A stretch of 64,000 nt of DNA from Oligoflexus tunisiensis (GTDB taxonomy: Bacteria; Bdellovibrionota_B; Oligoflexia; Oligoflexales; Oligoflexaceae): NCBI RefSeq assembly GCF_001748245.1, contig NZ_BDFO01000001.1, positions 3,499,208-3,563,207 on the forward strand, read 5' to 3'. Both the position numbers and the translations under genes were made by a program. The notes under the pieces are model-generated. The model did not search any database and was not told the origin of the DNA. It worked only from the letters and a program-made list of their open reading frames with translations. Positions within the stretch are counted from its first letter, which is position 1, and the number at the start of each line of letters is the position of its first letter. Shown piece after piece: positions 36,430-45,640 of the stretch.

Positions 36430-39069
36430 CGTGACTTCCGGAATCTCAATATGAAAGCAGGTTCCTTTACCGGGTTTGGTATCAATCGAGAGTTTTCCAC
36501 CCAGTTCCAAAACCGCCGATTCAATCGCCGACATCCCCACACCCCGACCTGAAAGCGACGTGACTTCATCACGGGTCGAGAAGCCCGCGCGGAAAATCAG
36601 GGCCAGCGACTCCTGATCGGAGAGGGTAGCCGCTTCCTCGGCCTTGATCAGACCTTTACTCATGGCCACCTTGCGAATCAGCTCGGGATTAATCCCGCGG
36701 CCGTCATCACCGGCTTCGATATGGAAGGCCTTATCATCCCGCCGCACGCGGATGAAGATGGATCCCGTTTCCGGTTTATCCCCACGTTCATCCGGGAATT
36801 CCAGACCGTGGTCAATACTATTGCGAACCAGATGGATCAGGCTATGAATCACACCCTGGAGCCGGTCGGCATCCACCGCGATATTCCCGCCTTCTATGGT
36901 CAGTTCCACCTTCTTGCCCAGGCTTTCCCCGATGCGCCGGGCCTTTTTCCCGATCGGTCCTATCAACTCATCAAAGGAAATCTGTTTGATCTCTTCCATC
37001 CAATCCGTGAGCATGTCGAGCACCTCACGTGACGCCCCGCGTGTTTTCAGGCGGTCCGACAGGCGAATGAGATGACTGTCGTGCAAGCGATAGGATTTTT
37101 CATTCAAGGAACTGGGGTCAATCTTCAGAATGTCCTTATACGATTCCAGGAACTGGTGAATGGTCTGAACCAGTTCATCCAGGTCTTCCACCGCGACCTT
37201 GGGCTTGTCTTCCAGCTCATGGATGGAATGCGCGATCTCCTCAAGGCCAAAGCTGGCGAAATTACCCTTGATGGTATGCAGGATCATCTTCACAGCCTTC
37301 TGGCCATCCTCATTCAAGAGGTTGCGCGCCCGCTCGAGGTCCACGAAGGATTCGCCCAAAAGGGATTTGAAGTTGACCATGGCCTGCAGAATCTTGATCA
37401 GAGTCTGGCTGAGCTTGGCTTCCTTTTCCATCTGTGCGACGTGGGTTGCATCGGTCATCGTGATGAGTATGGACTTGATCTTCTGCTGCTCGTCCCGGAT
37501 CACGGCACTTTGAATCATCACCTGGCGATCCTTCACCGGCAGACGGCTTTTGATCATGGACAGGGTCACCGACTCCGGCATGAAATCTTCAAAAACCTGG
37601 TCGAGCGCCATGACCAGATCCCCGCGCTGGCGTTCGGTCAGGCTGAAGAGTCCAGCGAATTCATCACCGGCCTGCAGGGGATGCTCCAGGATTTCCTCGC
37701 AGGATTTGGTAAAACCAGGCTGCACCTTGTAGGAGCTGTCGATCAAAAGGAAGCCCGATCGCACATTATCCAAAATCATGCGAATCGTGGCCGTGCGGTC
37801 CTGGACTTTCTTTTCAAGGTCCGCGTTCAAACCGCGAATCTCGCCTTCGGCGGCCTCAAGCATCGTAAACGCCTTGGCAAAGCGCTTCGAGAGAATGATG
37901 GACTGGATCAGGATAAAGCAGAACAGAGTCATGTGCGCGACGGAAACCGTTTCAATCACGCTGTTCGTCTTCAGAATGTCATTGATCGCGCCCATGATGA
38001 TGATCACAAAGCCGGACAGGAAAAGCTTCGCGCCATCGGCCTTGTGTTTGGCGGCACGGATCAGACAGCCAATAAACATGAAGGCCGTCGTTAGCATGAA
38101 AATCTGGAAGAATATGAGACAGTAATCAATAGCGCGCAGAGGGCCCAGGAGAACGATGGTGGCAAAGGTGGTCGTTCCTGCAATGACCGTCCGAATGAGC
38201 CAAAGCGGGAAGAACTGCGGATAGAGTCGATAGGTATAGTACCCCATCATGCCGACCGCCACCGGGAAGGAAAAGAACTCATATTTATAGATCAACCAGG
38301 TGTTGGGATCCTGAAACAGGTGAAAGATCAGAAGACCTTCCGAACGGGTCAGAGTCGTCCCCGTCATGGCCAGACAGAAACCCGCGAAGAGCACGGGCTC
38401 GATACCTTTGCCCCGCACCAGATACAAAGCGATATGATAGAAGGCCATGATCAGAATCGCGCTGAGTGTAAATGTATCGCGAATCATGGCATGCCAGCGG
38501 CTGGCGGAGACGTTCACGCGAGGACCCACGAGCATGGGGCCGAAGGGGCCCAGGCGACCAAAACCATAGCTGGACGCTTGCACCACAAGTTCAACGTTGG
38601 TGACACCGGCAGGAATGTTGATGGTCTGAATTCGCATTTTAACGGTTTCGGAATCCAAATCGGTCCCGACAATACCGTTTTGGGCCTGCTCCACACCGTT
38701 CAACCAGATCCGTGACGCGCCGCGAATCTCGGGAACCCAGACCGCATAAGGATCATCATGCTCAGGCAACGTCATCTGCAAGCGAAAGGTTCCGTGCCGG
38801 AACTCATGCGGCTGCCCGTGATGCAAAGCCTTGGCTGGATTGAAACCCGCATTGTAGGGGCGCAGCTCCGAGGGTGTGCGGGTGTTCTGGACGAAGTCTG
38901 CTGGTGTCAGCAGCTCACCCCAATAAACTTCCCAGTTGCTGCCGACGCGGTGGACCTTGTTGTTGTCAAACGACTCCTGCCGCAGATCCAAAGCCACCGA
39001 ATTCTGAGCCCAGGCGGGAACGCCCAAGCAGGCAGCCCAGAGCAAAATGATTTGAAATACAGAACGCAT
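36400..39069 (-). CDS. Hybrid 7TM-DISM sensor with Hpt and CheA-type kinase domains
   Basis: A protein of 889 residues with a signal peptide, an extracellular sensor domain like 7TMR-DISM (about residues 22-180) and seven hydrophobic segments (about 190-395). A coiled stretch and a PAS-like region (430-550) follow. An Hpt domain contains the phospho-acceptor motif HTIKGNFASFG, His near 595. A CheA-like dimerisation region and HATPase domain come last, with HLVRNSIDHGLEF near 748 and GRGVGMSAI. The combination of membrane 7TM sensor with a CheA-type kinase is unusual. The partner response regulator is not in the window. Confidence 0.83.
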   Translation of the reverse strand: MRSVFQIILLWAACLGVPAWAQNSVALDLRQESFDNNKVHRVGSNWEVYWGELLTPADFVQNTRTPSELRPYNAGFNPAKALHHGQPHEFRHGTFRLQMTLPEHDDPYAVWVPEIRGASRIWLNGVEQAQNGIVGTDLDSETVKMRIQTINIPAGVTNVELVVQASSYGFGRLGPFGPMLVGPRVNVSASRWHAMIRDTFTLSAILIMAFYHIALYLVRGKGIEPVLFAGFCLAMTGTTLTRSEGLLIFHLFQDPNTWLIYKYEFFSFPVAVGMMGYYTYRLYPQFFPLWLIRTVIAGTTTFATIVLLGPLRAIDYCLIFFQIFMLTTAFMFIGCLIRAAKHKADGAKLFLSGFVIIIMGAINDILKTNSVIETVSVAHMTLFCFILIQSIILSKRFAKAFTMLEAAEGEIRGLNADLEKKVQDRTATIRMILDNVRSGFLLIDSSYKVQPGFTKSCEEILEHPLQAGDEFAGLFSLTERQRGDLVMALDQVFEDFMPESVTLSMIKSRLPVKDRQVMIQSAVIRDEQQKIKSILITMTDATHVAQMEKEAKLSQTLIKILQAMVNFKSLLGESFVDLERARNLLNEDGQKAVKMILHTIKGNFASFGLEEIAHSIHELEDKPKVAVEDLDELVQTIHQFLESYKDILKIDPSSLNEKSYRLHDSHLIRLSDRLKTRGASREVLDMLTDWMEEIKQISFDELIGPIGKKARRIGESLGKKVELTIEGGNIAVDADRLQGVIHSLIHLVRNSIDHGLEFPDERGDKPETGSIFIRVRRDDKAFHIEAGDDGRGINPELIRKVAMSKGLIKAEEAATLSDQESLALIFRAGFSTRDEVTSLSGRGVGMSAIESAVLELGGKLSIDTKPGKGTCFHIEIPEVTQVVERRKTA

Positions 39070-39122
39070 GAATACCTCCCAACAACTGAAGTGCTATCGG
39101 AGAGAGTCCGTCGCAGATAATG

Positions 39123-39138
39123 AACAGTTGTCACTGTT
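39123..39138. promoter_or_regulatory. Inverted repeat between the kinase and DUF72 genes
   Basis: A perfect 6-base-pair palindrome with a 4-base centre (AACAGT-TGTC-ACTGTT) lies 54 bases before the kinase start and 174 before the DUF72 start. It could be an operator. I cannot assign a regulator. Confidence 0.3.
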
Positions 39139-39311
39139 TCGCAATGGTATATCTTGGGCGGACCTGCCTTCGCTCCCCGGACGGGTATGTGCTGATAATC
39201 TCTGGACCATTGGGATTTTTCGGAGGCTATGGGCAATTCTATCCAGGGCGTGCTCCCTGAGCCTCATGCTTTCCCATTCCACCCCGATAACGGAAGGGGA
39301 GGATGAATCCT

Positions 39312-40436
39312 ATGGGAACTATTTTTGTAGGCATGGCCGGCTGGAACTACGAAGGGTGGCGCGGAACCTTTTATCCGGAGGGTTTGAAACAAAAGGATGA
39401 ACTGGCCTATGCCAGCCGTCGGGTTTACTCGATAGAAATCAACGGCACATTCTATTCCTTGTTTCGGCCGGATTCCTTCCTCAGCTGGTATGCGCAAACA
39501 CCTGCTGATTTCAATTTTTCCATCAAAGGCCCCAAGTACATCACGCATGAAAGGCGTTTGAAGGATTTTCAAACCCCGCTCAGCAATTTCCTGGCTTCGG
39601 GCATACTCGCGCTCCGGGAAAAACTGGGCTGCATCCTCTGGCAGTTTCCCCCGACCATGCCCTTCATGCCGGAACGTTTTGAACCGTTTTTCGCCGCGCT
39701 GCCGCACGATATGGAGACCGCGGCGAAACTTGGAGCCGGCCATTCCACCTGGCTTGATGGTCGCACCTTTCTTGATGTGCCGGTGAATCATCGCCTGCGG
39801 CATGCCGTGGAAGGCCGTCATCCGAGTTTTAAGGATCCTGCCTTTGTCGAGCTGGCGAAAAAATATGGAATTGCCATCGTTGTGGGTGATACCGCCGGCC
39901 GCTGGCCTCTGATCGAGGACGTCACCACGGATTTTCTTTACCTGCGTTTGCATGGGGATGAAACCAAATATCCCCAGGGTTATACCAGGGAAGCGCTGGA
40001 ATACTGGGGGCATCGCGTCCAAACCTGGTCGAACGGCGGGCAACCGGACGATGCAGCGCTGGTCATCCCAGGGCCACCGCAGCCCGCGTCGCCCAGCGTT
40101 TATATGTACTTTGATAACGATGACAAGGATACAGCTCCTCTGAATGCCCTGAGTATGATCACCTTCCTCAACCAGAACGGAATTCTTCCGGAGCGTGTCG
40201 CGCTTGACCTTCCTCCGGTGGCCCTGGCTAGAAAAGTAAAAGCGGCCAAGGCGGCGAAAACCGCCGAAGCGGTGAAAGAGGCCAAAGCCACCAAGGCGGC
40301 GAAAACCGCCGAAGCGGTGAAAGAAGTCAAAGCCACCAAGGCCGTGAAAGCCCCCAAAGCTGTAAAAAAGACCAAAACCGTGAAAAAGGTCAAAAAGAAA
40401 GCCACCAAAGCGAAGACCCGGAAAAAGAGCGCCTGA
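39312..40436 (+). CDS. DUF72 (YecE-like) protein with histone-like tail
   Basis: A protein of 374 residues; I choose the ATG at 39312, since a GGGGAGG ribosome site lies 9 bases upstream and the earlier ATG abuts it. DUF72 motifs are clear: VGMAGWNYEGWRGTFYPEGL and LWQFPPTMPFMPERFEPFF. The fold is a TIM-barrel. After about residue 300 the usual family ends and a Lys/Ala/Val repeat tail begins, with 15-residue units KAAKTAEAVKEAKAT, so it resembles histone H1-like tails and may bind DNA. The gene is 9 bases upstream of ligD. The function of DUF72 is not settled. Confidence 0.82.
   Translation: MGTIFVGMAGWNYEGWRGTFYPEGLKQKDELAYASRRVYSIEINGTFYSLFRPDSFLSWYAQTPADFNFSIKGPKYITHERRLKDFQTPLSNFLASGILALREKLGCILWQFPPTMPFMPERFEPFFAALPHDMETAAKLGAGHSTWLDGRTFLDVPVNHRLRHAVEGRHPSFKDPAFVELAKKYGIAIVVGDTAGRWPLIEDVTTDFLYLRLHGDETKYPQGYTREALEYWGHRVQTWSNGGQPDDAALVIPGPPQPASPSVYMYFDNDDKDTAPLNALSMITFLNQNGILPERVALDLPPVALARKVKAAKAAKTAEAVKEAKATKAAKTAEAVKEVKATKAVKAPKAVKKTKTVKKVKKKATKAKTRKKSA
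40253..40342 (+). repeat. Tandem 45-base repeats encoding the Lys/Ala tail
   Basis: Two tandem copies of a 45-base unit (15 residues each), followed by further degenerate Lys/Ala/Val repeats to about 40430. They encode the basic tail of the DUF72 protein. The copies are nearly identical at the DNA level, so they look recent. Confidence 0.75.
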
Positions 40437-40445
40437 GAGGAAGTC

Positions 40446-42701
40446 ATGGGCCTTCAGCAGTATCGCAGCAAACGCAACTTCAAGAGCACGCCCGAGCCGG
40501 ATGGCTCGCAGCCCAAGAAAAAAGCTCCCGTCGGCCTGCGTTTTGTCATTCAACTGCACGAGGCCAGCCGTCGGCACTATGATCTGCGTTTGGAAATCGA
40601 CGGCACGATGAAAAGCTGGGCGGTTCCGAAGGGCCCCAGCCTCGATCCCATGGAACGGCGCCTTGCGGTTCAGGTGGAAGATCATCCGATGGAATACAAT
40701 GATTTCGAAGGGGTGATTCCGCCCGGAAATTATGGTGCCGGTGTGGTGATGATCTGGGATGAGGGCACCTATCGGGCCCGGGCCGTGGAATTTCCTGCGA
40801 AGGACGAAGAAGATGCTCTGCGGCGCGGCCTGGCCAAGGGCCATCTCACCTTCATTCTGGAAGGCAGTAAACTCCAGGGTGAATTCGCCCTGATTCGCCT
40901 CGCCAAGAGTGATGGAGCCAACTGGCTCCTGGTGAAAAAGCATGATCGCCATGCCAGTCGCGTGGACATTACACATGCGGATCGTTCAGTCCGCAGCGGT
41001 CGCACCATGGGCGAGATCGCATCACACGCGCCGAAGGAAGGGAAGATCTGGTCCTCACGCAAGGAAAACCCGAAGCCCCAGCCTGTGAAAAAGAAAAAGC
41101 CGACGGCGCGTCCAAGCCAGCGTCAACCGCTTGCGGCTGCGCTCAAGAAAAAAGCCGCGGCTGAACCCGATATGCAGCTGCAAAAGCCTTTCCTTTGGAA
41201 GCCTTGCTCCGCACTGCCCACCATCAAGAATGCCTCGGTTCTTCCGCTGTATGACGGCTATCGTGCTCTTCTTCGTTTGGATGCGGAAGGTCACGTGAGC
41301 CTCACCGCGAAAACCGGTCTTTCTCTCAACAAGCGTTTTCCACGACTTCTCGCTTCCCTGCAGGGGATTCAGGGGCCTTTGCTGCTCGATGGACTCGTGG
41401 TGCCCCTGGATGAGGACGGTCAACCCCGACGGCGCGGACGCGCGTCCAACACGGGTGACCTGCAGCATGCGTTCTACATCTATGATCTCTTGCACGCCGA
41501 TGGATATGATGTCAGCGGCCTGAAAGGGAAGGAACGCTGGGAGGCTGTGGAGGCCCTGCAAATTACGGGTGACCATCTGCGTCTCGTGACTCCTGAGGAC
41601 GCATCCCAGGCTGCCATCGGTGTGCTGCAGCGTTCCGCGGACGACCCTTATCGAAGCCCGAACCCACCCCGCACCTGTCGAAGCCCGCAACAGTCGCAGC
41701 GGGAGCGCGAACCTCAGGATGAATTGGGTCAGGCCACAGGTTCCCGACATGAGGTGCTCAGTCGCACGAGCAAGAGGGCGGTCAAGGAGCAGGTCGCTCT
41801 CACCAATCTGGGAAAAATCTACTGGCCTCAGGAAAAAATCACCAAGGGCCAGGTGCTCGACTATTATAAATTTGTGGCTCCTTATATGCTGCCGCATCTT
41901 AAGGATCGACCTCAATCCCTGAATCGTCACCCGAATGGCATCAACGGCACCAGTTTCTTTCAAAAGGAAGTCTCCGGTGCGGTCCCGGGCTGGATGGAAA
42001 CCGCTACGATTGGTTCCGGCCGTTCCGGTAAAACAGTGACCTATGCGCTTTGTCAAAGCGAAGCCGATCTTTTGTTTTTAGCCAACATGGGCTGCATTGA
42101 AATCAACACCTGGCTCTCGCGGGTGGGTGCGATCAATTCCCCGGATTTTGTCGTGTTTGATCTTGATCCCGGCAAGGTGCCCTTTGATGCTGTGATTGAA
42201 GTCGCGCGCACCGTGAAAAAACTTCTCGATAAAATCAAAGCTCCCGCCTTCTGTAAAACTTCAGGCTCACGCGGCCTTCACATCTATGTTCCGGTCAAGG
42301 ATGCCACGAGCTTCGATGAAGCCCGGCTCTTTGCGCAGCAGCTGTCGCAGGCGGTTCATCATCTGCATCCCGAGACGACGAGCCTCGAACGTTCTCCAGA
42401 TCGGCGGACCCACAAAATTTATCTCGATTACCTGCAAAATCGCATCGGGCAGACCATGGCCGCGGTCTATTCCGTGCGCCCCAAACCGAACGCGACCGTG
42501 TCCACACCCCTCCGCTGGTCCGAGGTCAAGCCCGGTCTCGATCCGGGAATCTTTACCATCGCGACATTGCCAAAGCGCCTCGCAAGGTTAGGCGACCTCT
42601 GGAAGGACATGGCGGCGGCCGCCGTCTCCCTGCCCACCTGCCAGGAATCTCTGGACGCTCTGACACAGGCCGGGAAAAAAATGCCTAAACCCCGCCGCTG
42701 A
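40446..42701 (+). CDS. ligD: LigD-like protein: active PE and POL domains, dead ligase domain
   Basis: A protein of 751 residues. The N-terminal PE (3'-phosphoesterase) domain has all known active-site positions of Pseudomonas LigD (H38, H44, D46, R48, H80, Y84). The C-terminal primase-polymerase (POL) domain has D572, D574 (DLDP) and a third Asp (D661), and the GSRGLH motif, so it should be active. The central region aligns with an ATP-dependent ligase, but motif I reads L-x-D-G (L268 in place of the AMP-binding Lys) and motif III has Leu317 in place of Glu. Motifs IV and V and the OB-fold are missing. A basic Lys/Pro linker joins PE to it. So ligation would need another enzyme. Confidence 0.88.
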   Translation: MGLQQYRSKRNFKSTPEPDGSQPKKKAPVGLRFVIQLHEASRRHYDLRLEIDGTMKSWAVPKGPSLDPMERRLAVQVEDHPMEYNDFEGVIPPGNYGAGVVMIWDEGTYRARAVEFPAKDEEDALRRGLAKGHLTFILEGSKLQGEFALIRLAKSDGANWLLVKKHDRHASRVDITHADRSVRSGRTMGEIASHAPKEGKIWSSRKENPKPQPVKKKKPTARPSQRQPLAAALKKKAAAEPDMQLQKPFLWKPCSALPTIKNASVLPLYDGYRALLRLDAEGHVSLTAKTGLSLNKRFPRLLASLQGIQGPLLLDGLVVPLDEDGQPRRRGRASNTGDLQHAFYIYDLLHADGYDVSGLKGKERWEAVEALQITGDHLRLVTPEDASQAAIGVLQRSADDPYRSPNPPRTCRSPQQSQREREPQDELGQATGSRHEVLSRTSKRAVKEQVALTNLGKIYWPQEKITKGQVLDYYKFVAPYMLPHLKDRPQSLNRHPNGINGTSFFQKEVSGAVPGWMETATIGSGRSGKTVTYALCQSEADLLFLANMGCIEINTWLSRVGAINSPDFVVFDLDPGKVPFDAVIEVARTVKKLLDKIKAPAFCKTSGSRGLHIYVPVKDATSFDEARLFAQQLSQAVHHLHPETTSLERSPDRRTHKIYLDYLQNRIGQTMAAVYSVRPKPNATVSTPLRWSEVKPGLDPGIFTIATLPKRLARLGDLWKDMAAAAVSLPTCQESLDALTQAGKKMPKPRR

Positions 42702-42729
42702 TCCGACGATAAGCGAATTGGAGGTGTTT

Positions 42730-43392
42730 ATGGCTCCCAGCAAACGTAAAACCGCGGCATCCGCACCGGCCAAGGCCGCTGCCAAATCCCGTAGCGTCGG
42801 GTCTTCTGAGGCTCCCAAGGACCCCTTCAAAACCAAGAAATCGCGCGTGCCCACGCGGCAGGCCGAGAATGTGCTGACACCGCCTGAAGACGTGGCCGAA
42901 GCCGTCGATGCCTTTCGCGCGGCCCAGGATCAGGCGAAGTTTTACGAGGGCGAAGCCACCGTCCATAAGAACACCATACTCAATTACGCTGCGGAGGAGT
43001 ATTCGCGGCGTCTTTTTACCGGCGAAGGCAGCGGTTTCAAAATACAAGGCGTCGAAACGATGGCCATGTATGTTGTGCAGGATGCGAGCGCCGGTATTAG
43101 TGAAGAGGACGTGGAGGAATTTACAGAGCGCTGGGGAAAAAAGGCCGCGGAGGATCTGATCGTTCGTGATTTTGGCAGCATTCGCTTTAATGAAGCGGTG
43201 CTGGAAGCCAATTACGACGCTGTCGTCGCAGCTCTGCAGAGTCTGCCCCCTGAAGTTCTGGATAATCTCTTCAAGCCGATGGCCATGAAAGCCCGCCCTG
43301 GTGCAGCGGACCTGGCGCGTCGTCATGTGAAGAACCCTGAGGAACTTCGTGAGATTATTAGACATCTGAAATTAAGAAATTACGTACGCTAG
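42730..43392 (+). CDS. Basic-tailed protein of unknown function in the ligD operon
   Basis: A protein of 220 residues from the ATG at 42730 (GGAGG 6 bases before). The N-terminus is Lys/Ala/Ser/Pro-rich (APSKRKTAASAPAKAAAKSR), like the tail of the DUF72 protein, and is likely to bind DNA. Residues 45-220 form an acidic helical domain with no Cys and no recognisable motif. It lies 28 bases after ligD and 70 bases before the ligase-like gene. It does not resemble Ku. A role as end-binding or bridging factor is only inferred from context. Confidence 0.65.
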   Translation: MAPSKRKTAASAPAKAAAKSRSVGSSEAPKDPFKTKKSRVPTRQAENVLTPPEDVAEAVDAFRAAQDQAKFYEGEATVHKNTILNYAAEEYSRRLFTGEGSGFKIQGVETMAMYVVQDASAGISEEDVEEFTERWGKKAAEDLIVRDFGSIRFNEAVLEANYDAVVAALQSLPPEVLDNLFKPMAMKARPGAADLARRHVKNPEELREIIRHLKLRNYVR

Positions 43393-43462
43393 AGCAGTTG
43401 TCAGGCCCGCGCAACCCGTGTAGAAAAGATCGCTCGGACGAGTGAAGTTGTGAAGAAGCGGG

Positions 43463-44071
43463 ATGCGGATGTTGCCTGGCATTTTTGATTCGACGATATT
43501 CAGCGGTGGCAGGTGCATTGTGAGCGGCCCGAAACCCATACGCCCCATCCATCCCAAAACGGAGATCGCGCCCACGCGGGATGCCATCCAGCGCATCCTG
43601 GAGCGCGGCTGGTGGGGCCAGGTGAAAATTCACGGCCATCGGGCCCAGATTCATATTCCGTCGCAGGATCGTGACGAGATCGTGGTCTTCAATCGCCAGG
43701 GGCAGCCTCATCGCAAGGTGCTGCCTCAGGATGTGAGCAGCGAAGTGCTTCGTATCTTTCGCCCGCAAAGCGGCTGGAATGTGATCGACGCCGAATGGTT
43801 GAAATCCGAGGATCGTCTCTTCGTCTTTGATTTCCTGAAACGCGAGGATCAAGTGCTGGATGCCGCCACCTATGGCGAGCGCTATGAGCTGCTTCCCCGT
43901 GTTTATAAATCACAGAAGATCATGACTCTGGCACCACTTAAGAGTTTGGACGCCTGTCTCGCGGTGCTCGCGGATCCAACTCCTCATGTGGAAGGTCTCA
44001 TCTTCCGTTCTCCCGCCACCCGAGGGTTTATCGACAGCGGTATCGTGCGCTGTCGCAAGCGGCCGGACTAA
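43463..44071 (+). CDS. Stand-alone ligase-like nucleotidyltransferase (KxHG variant)
   Basis: A protein of 202 residues (start 43463; a GTG at 43520 is an alternative start). It has the nucleotidyltransferase motifs of ATP-dependent ligases in order: motif I K55-I-H-G-H-R, motif III VIDAEW (E111), IIIa LFVFDFL, IV EGLIFR (E177), V RCRKR. Motif I has KxHG where ligases have KxDG, which is unusual. The OB-fold is absent. It follows ligD and the basic-tailed protein and could provide the adenylation activity missing from LigD. Alternatively it is an RNA-ligase- or capping-like enzyme. No Ku gene is seen. Confidence 0.78.
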   Translation: MRMLPGIFDSTIFSGGRCIVSGPKPIRPIHPKTEIAPTRDAIQRILERGWWGQVKIHGHRAQIHIPSQDRDEIVVFNRQGQPHRKVLPQDVSSEVLRIFRPQSGWNVIDAEWLKSEDRLFVFDFLKREDQVLDAATYGERYELLPRVYKSQKIMTLAPLKSLDACLAVLADPTPHVEGLIFRSPATRGFIDSGIVRCRKRPD

Positions 44072-44137
44072 TTCCGTAATTTTGGCAAGATTTATGCACC
44101 TTTCTGCTGAGTATCATGTCAGCAGGAGGGCAGAACT

Positions 44138-45640
44138 TTGGAAAATAATACGCAAAGACCGTTGGCTGTGATTACCGGGGCCTCCAGCGGTATCGGCTAT
44201 GAATTGGCCCGCGAGTTTTATCAGCACGGCTTTGATCTTTTGTTGGCTGCTGAGGACTCGGAAATATTTGAAGCCGAGCGTTCCTTCGAAGGGAATGAAG
44301 GATTCGTCAAAGGTGTTCAGGTTGATCTCGCCACTTCGGATGGGGTGGAAACTCTGATGCAGGTCATCGAACAGCTGGGCCGACCGGTGGAGGCCGCAGC
44401 CATCAACGCTGGAGTCGGTGTTTCCGGTGCCTTCAGCGATACGGAACTGCAGGACGAAATCAACCTCATCCATTTGAATGTCGTCTCCGCGGTTCACCTC
44501 GCCAAGCGACTCGTTCCGGATATGAAGGCACGGGGCAAAGGGCGCATCCTTTTCACATCATCCGTGGCTGCCTCCACGCCAGGCCCTTATCTGGCGACTT
44601 ACGCCGCATCGAAAGCCTTCCTGCAGTCCTTTGCGGAAGCCCTGCGTTATGAATTGAAAGGCACGGGCGTGACCGTGACCTCACTGCAGCCAGGCAGTAC
44701 GGAAACAGCCTTTTTCACCCGTGCAGGCATGAGCGATACCAAGGTCGGAACGGAATCGAAAGATGATGCCAGGGAGGTGGCACGCGAAGGCTTTGCGGCG
44801 CTGATGGAAGGCCGGGATGCCGTGATCGCGGGATCCTTCAAGAACAAGGTTCAGGCCATGCTGGGCCGTATTCTGCCCCAGAAAATGGGAGCGGCTGTGC
44901 AGGCCCAATATAATAAACCTGGGTACGCACGGAACCAGCTGACCAGCGCCGAAACTCATAATTTTTCGTCGTGGAATAGGCCGAAGCATCACAATGTTTC
45001 GGACACCGAACGCCTCATTTCCATCGCCCTGGGGACAGCGGCTGTGGCCCGAAGTTTGTTCGGGAAAAAACGAGGCTCCTTCAGCCGTTTGACCCAGGGG
45101 GTCGGTGGTGCAGGGCTGCTGTATCGGGGTCTGACTGGTTATTGTCCCGTGTATGAAAAAATGGGCAAGGCCCCGATACAGGCGGCGCCCCGGCGTATGC
45201 TGCTGAACTTTGAAAAGTCGATCGTGATCAATAAATCCCTGGATGAAGTGCGCTCGGTTTTGGGCGAAAATGATCCGGTCTGGCAAAATTCCGATAGCAC
45301 GCTCTTTCCGATCAGCGCCGGCGGCCAGATCTGGGATCTGCGATTGAAGGAGTCGCATGACGGCAAGCGCACTTTTCTTTATGCATCCCCTTCCAACGAG
45401 GAGGGCTATCAAATCCGGGGCGGACGTCTGCATATGGCCGCCATGAAACAGGCTCTCGATCACGAAATGCGGCGCCTCAAGGCCCTGCTGGAAACCGGCG
45501 AAGTGCCCACCACGGAAGGGCAACCGCATGGGCGTCGCAGTGCGACCGGCCAGGCCGTGGAGGAAATCTCCGGCAGCATCCAGGACCACCTGCAGAAGGA
45601 TGGGACGAACCTTTCCACTGGCCGGGAGGCCTCGCTATGA
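44138..45640 (+). CDS. SDR-DUF2892-SRPBCC fusion protein
   Basis: A protein of 500 residues from a TTG at 44138 with AGGAGGG at good distance. The N-terminal 260 residues are a classical short-chain dehydrogenase: TGASSGIG (13-20) for NAD(P) and catalytic YAASK (Y155, K159). Residues about 286-348 are a DUF2892/YgaP-like hydrophobic pair ending [17 protein letters not shown]. The C-terminal part (about 358-460) resembles an SRPBCC/polyketide-cyclase-like domain ([11 protein letters not shown]). The three are normally separate proteins or pairs. The SDR active site is complete, so it is probably active. The gene overlaps the next one by 4 bases (ATGA). Confidence 0.82.
   Translation: MENNTQRPLAVITGASSGIGYELAREFYQHGFDLLLAAEDSEIFEAERSFEGNEGFVKGVQVDLATSDGVETLMQVIEQLGRPVEAAAINAGVGVSGAFSDTELQDEINLIHLNVVSAVHLAKRLVPDMKARGKGRILFTSSVAASTPGPYLATYAASKAFLQSFAEALRYELKGTGVTVTSLQPGSTETAFFTRAGMSDTKVGTESKDDAREVAREGFAALMEGRDAVIAGSFKNKVQAMLGRILPQKMGAAVQAQYNKPGYARNQLTSAETHNFSSWNRPKHHNVSDTERLISIALGTAAVARSLFGKKRGSFSRLTQGVGGAGLLYRGLTGYCPVYEKMGKAPIQAAPRRMLLNFEKSIVINKSLDEVRSVLGENDPVWQNSDSTLFPISAGGQIWDLRLKESHDGKRTFLYASPSNEEGYQIRGGRLHMAAMKQALDHEMRRLKALLETGEVPTTEGQPHGRRSATGQAVEEISGSIQDHLQKDGTNLSTGREASL

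Noticed and set aside
39123..39138. Palindrome read as a LexA/SOS box
   Set aside because: It does not match a LexA consensus I know and lies far from the repair genes, so it is only listed as an inverted repeat.
39070..44071. Ku gene expected with ligD
   Set aside because: No ORF between 39 and 44 kb shows Ku-like features. The basic-tailed protein does not resemble Ku.
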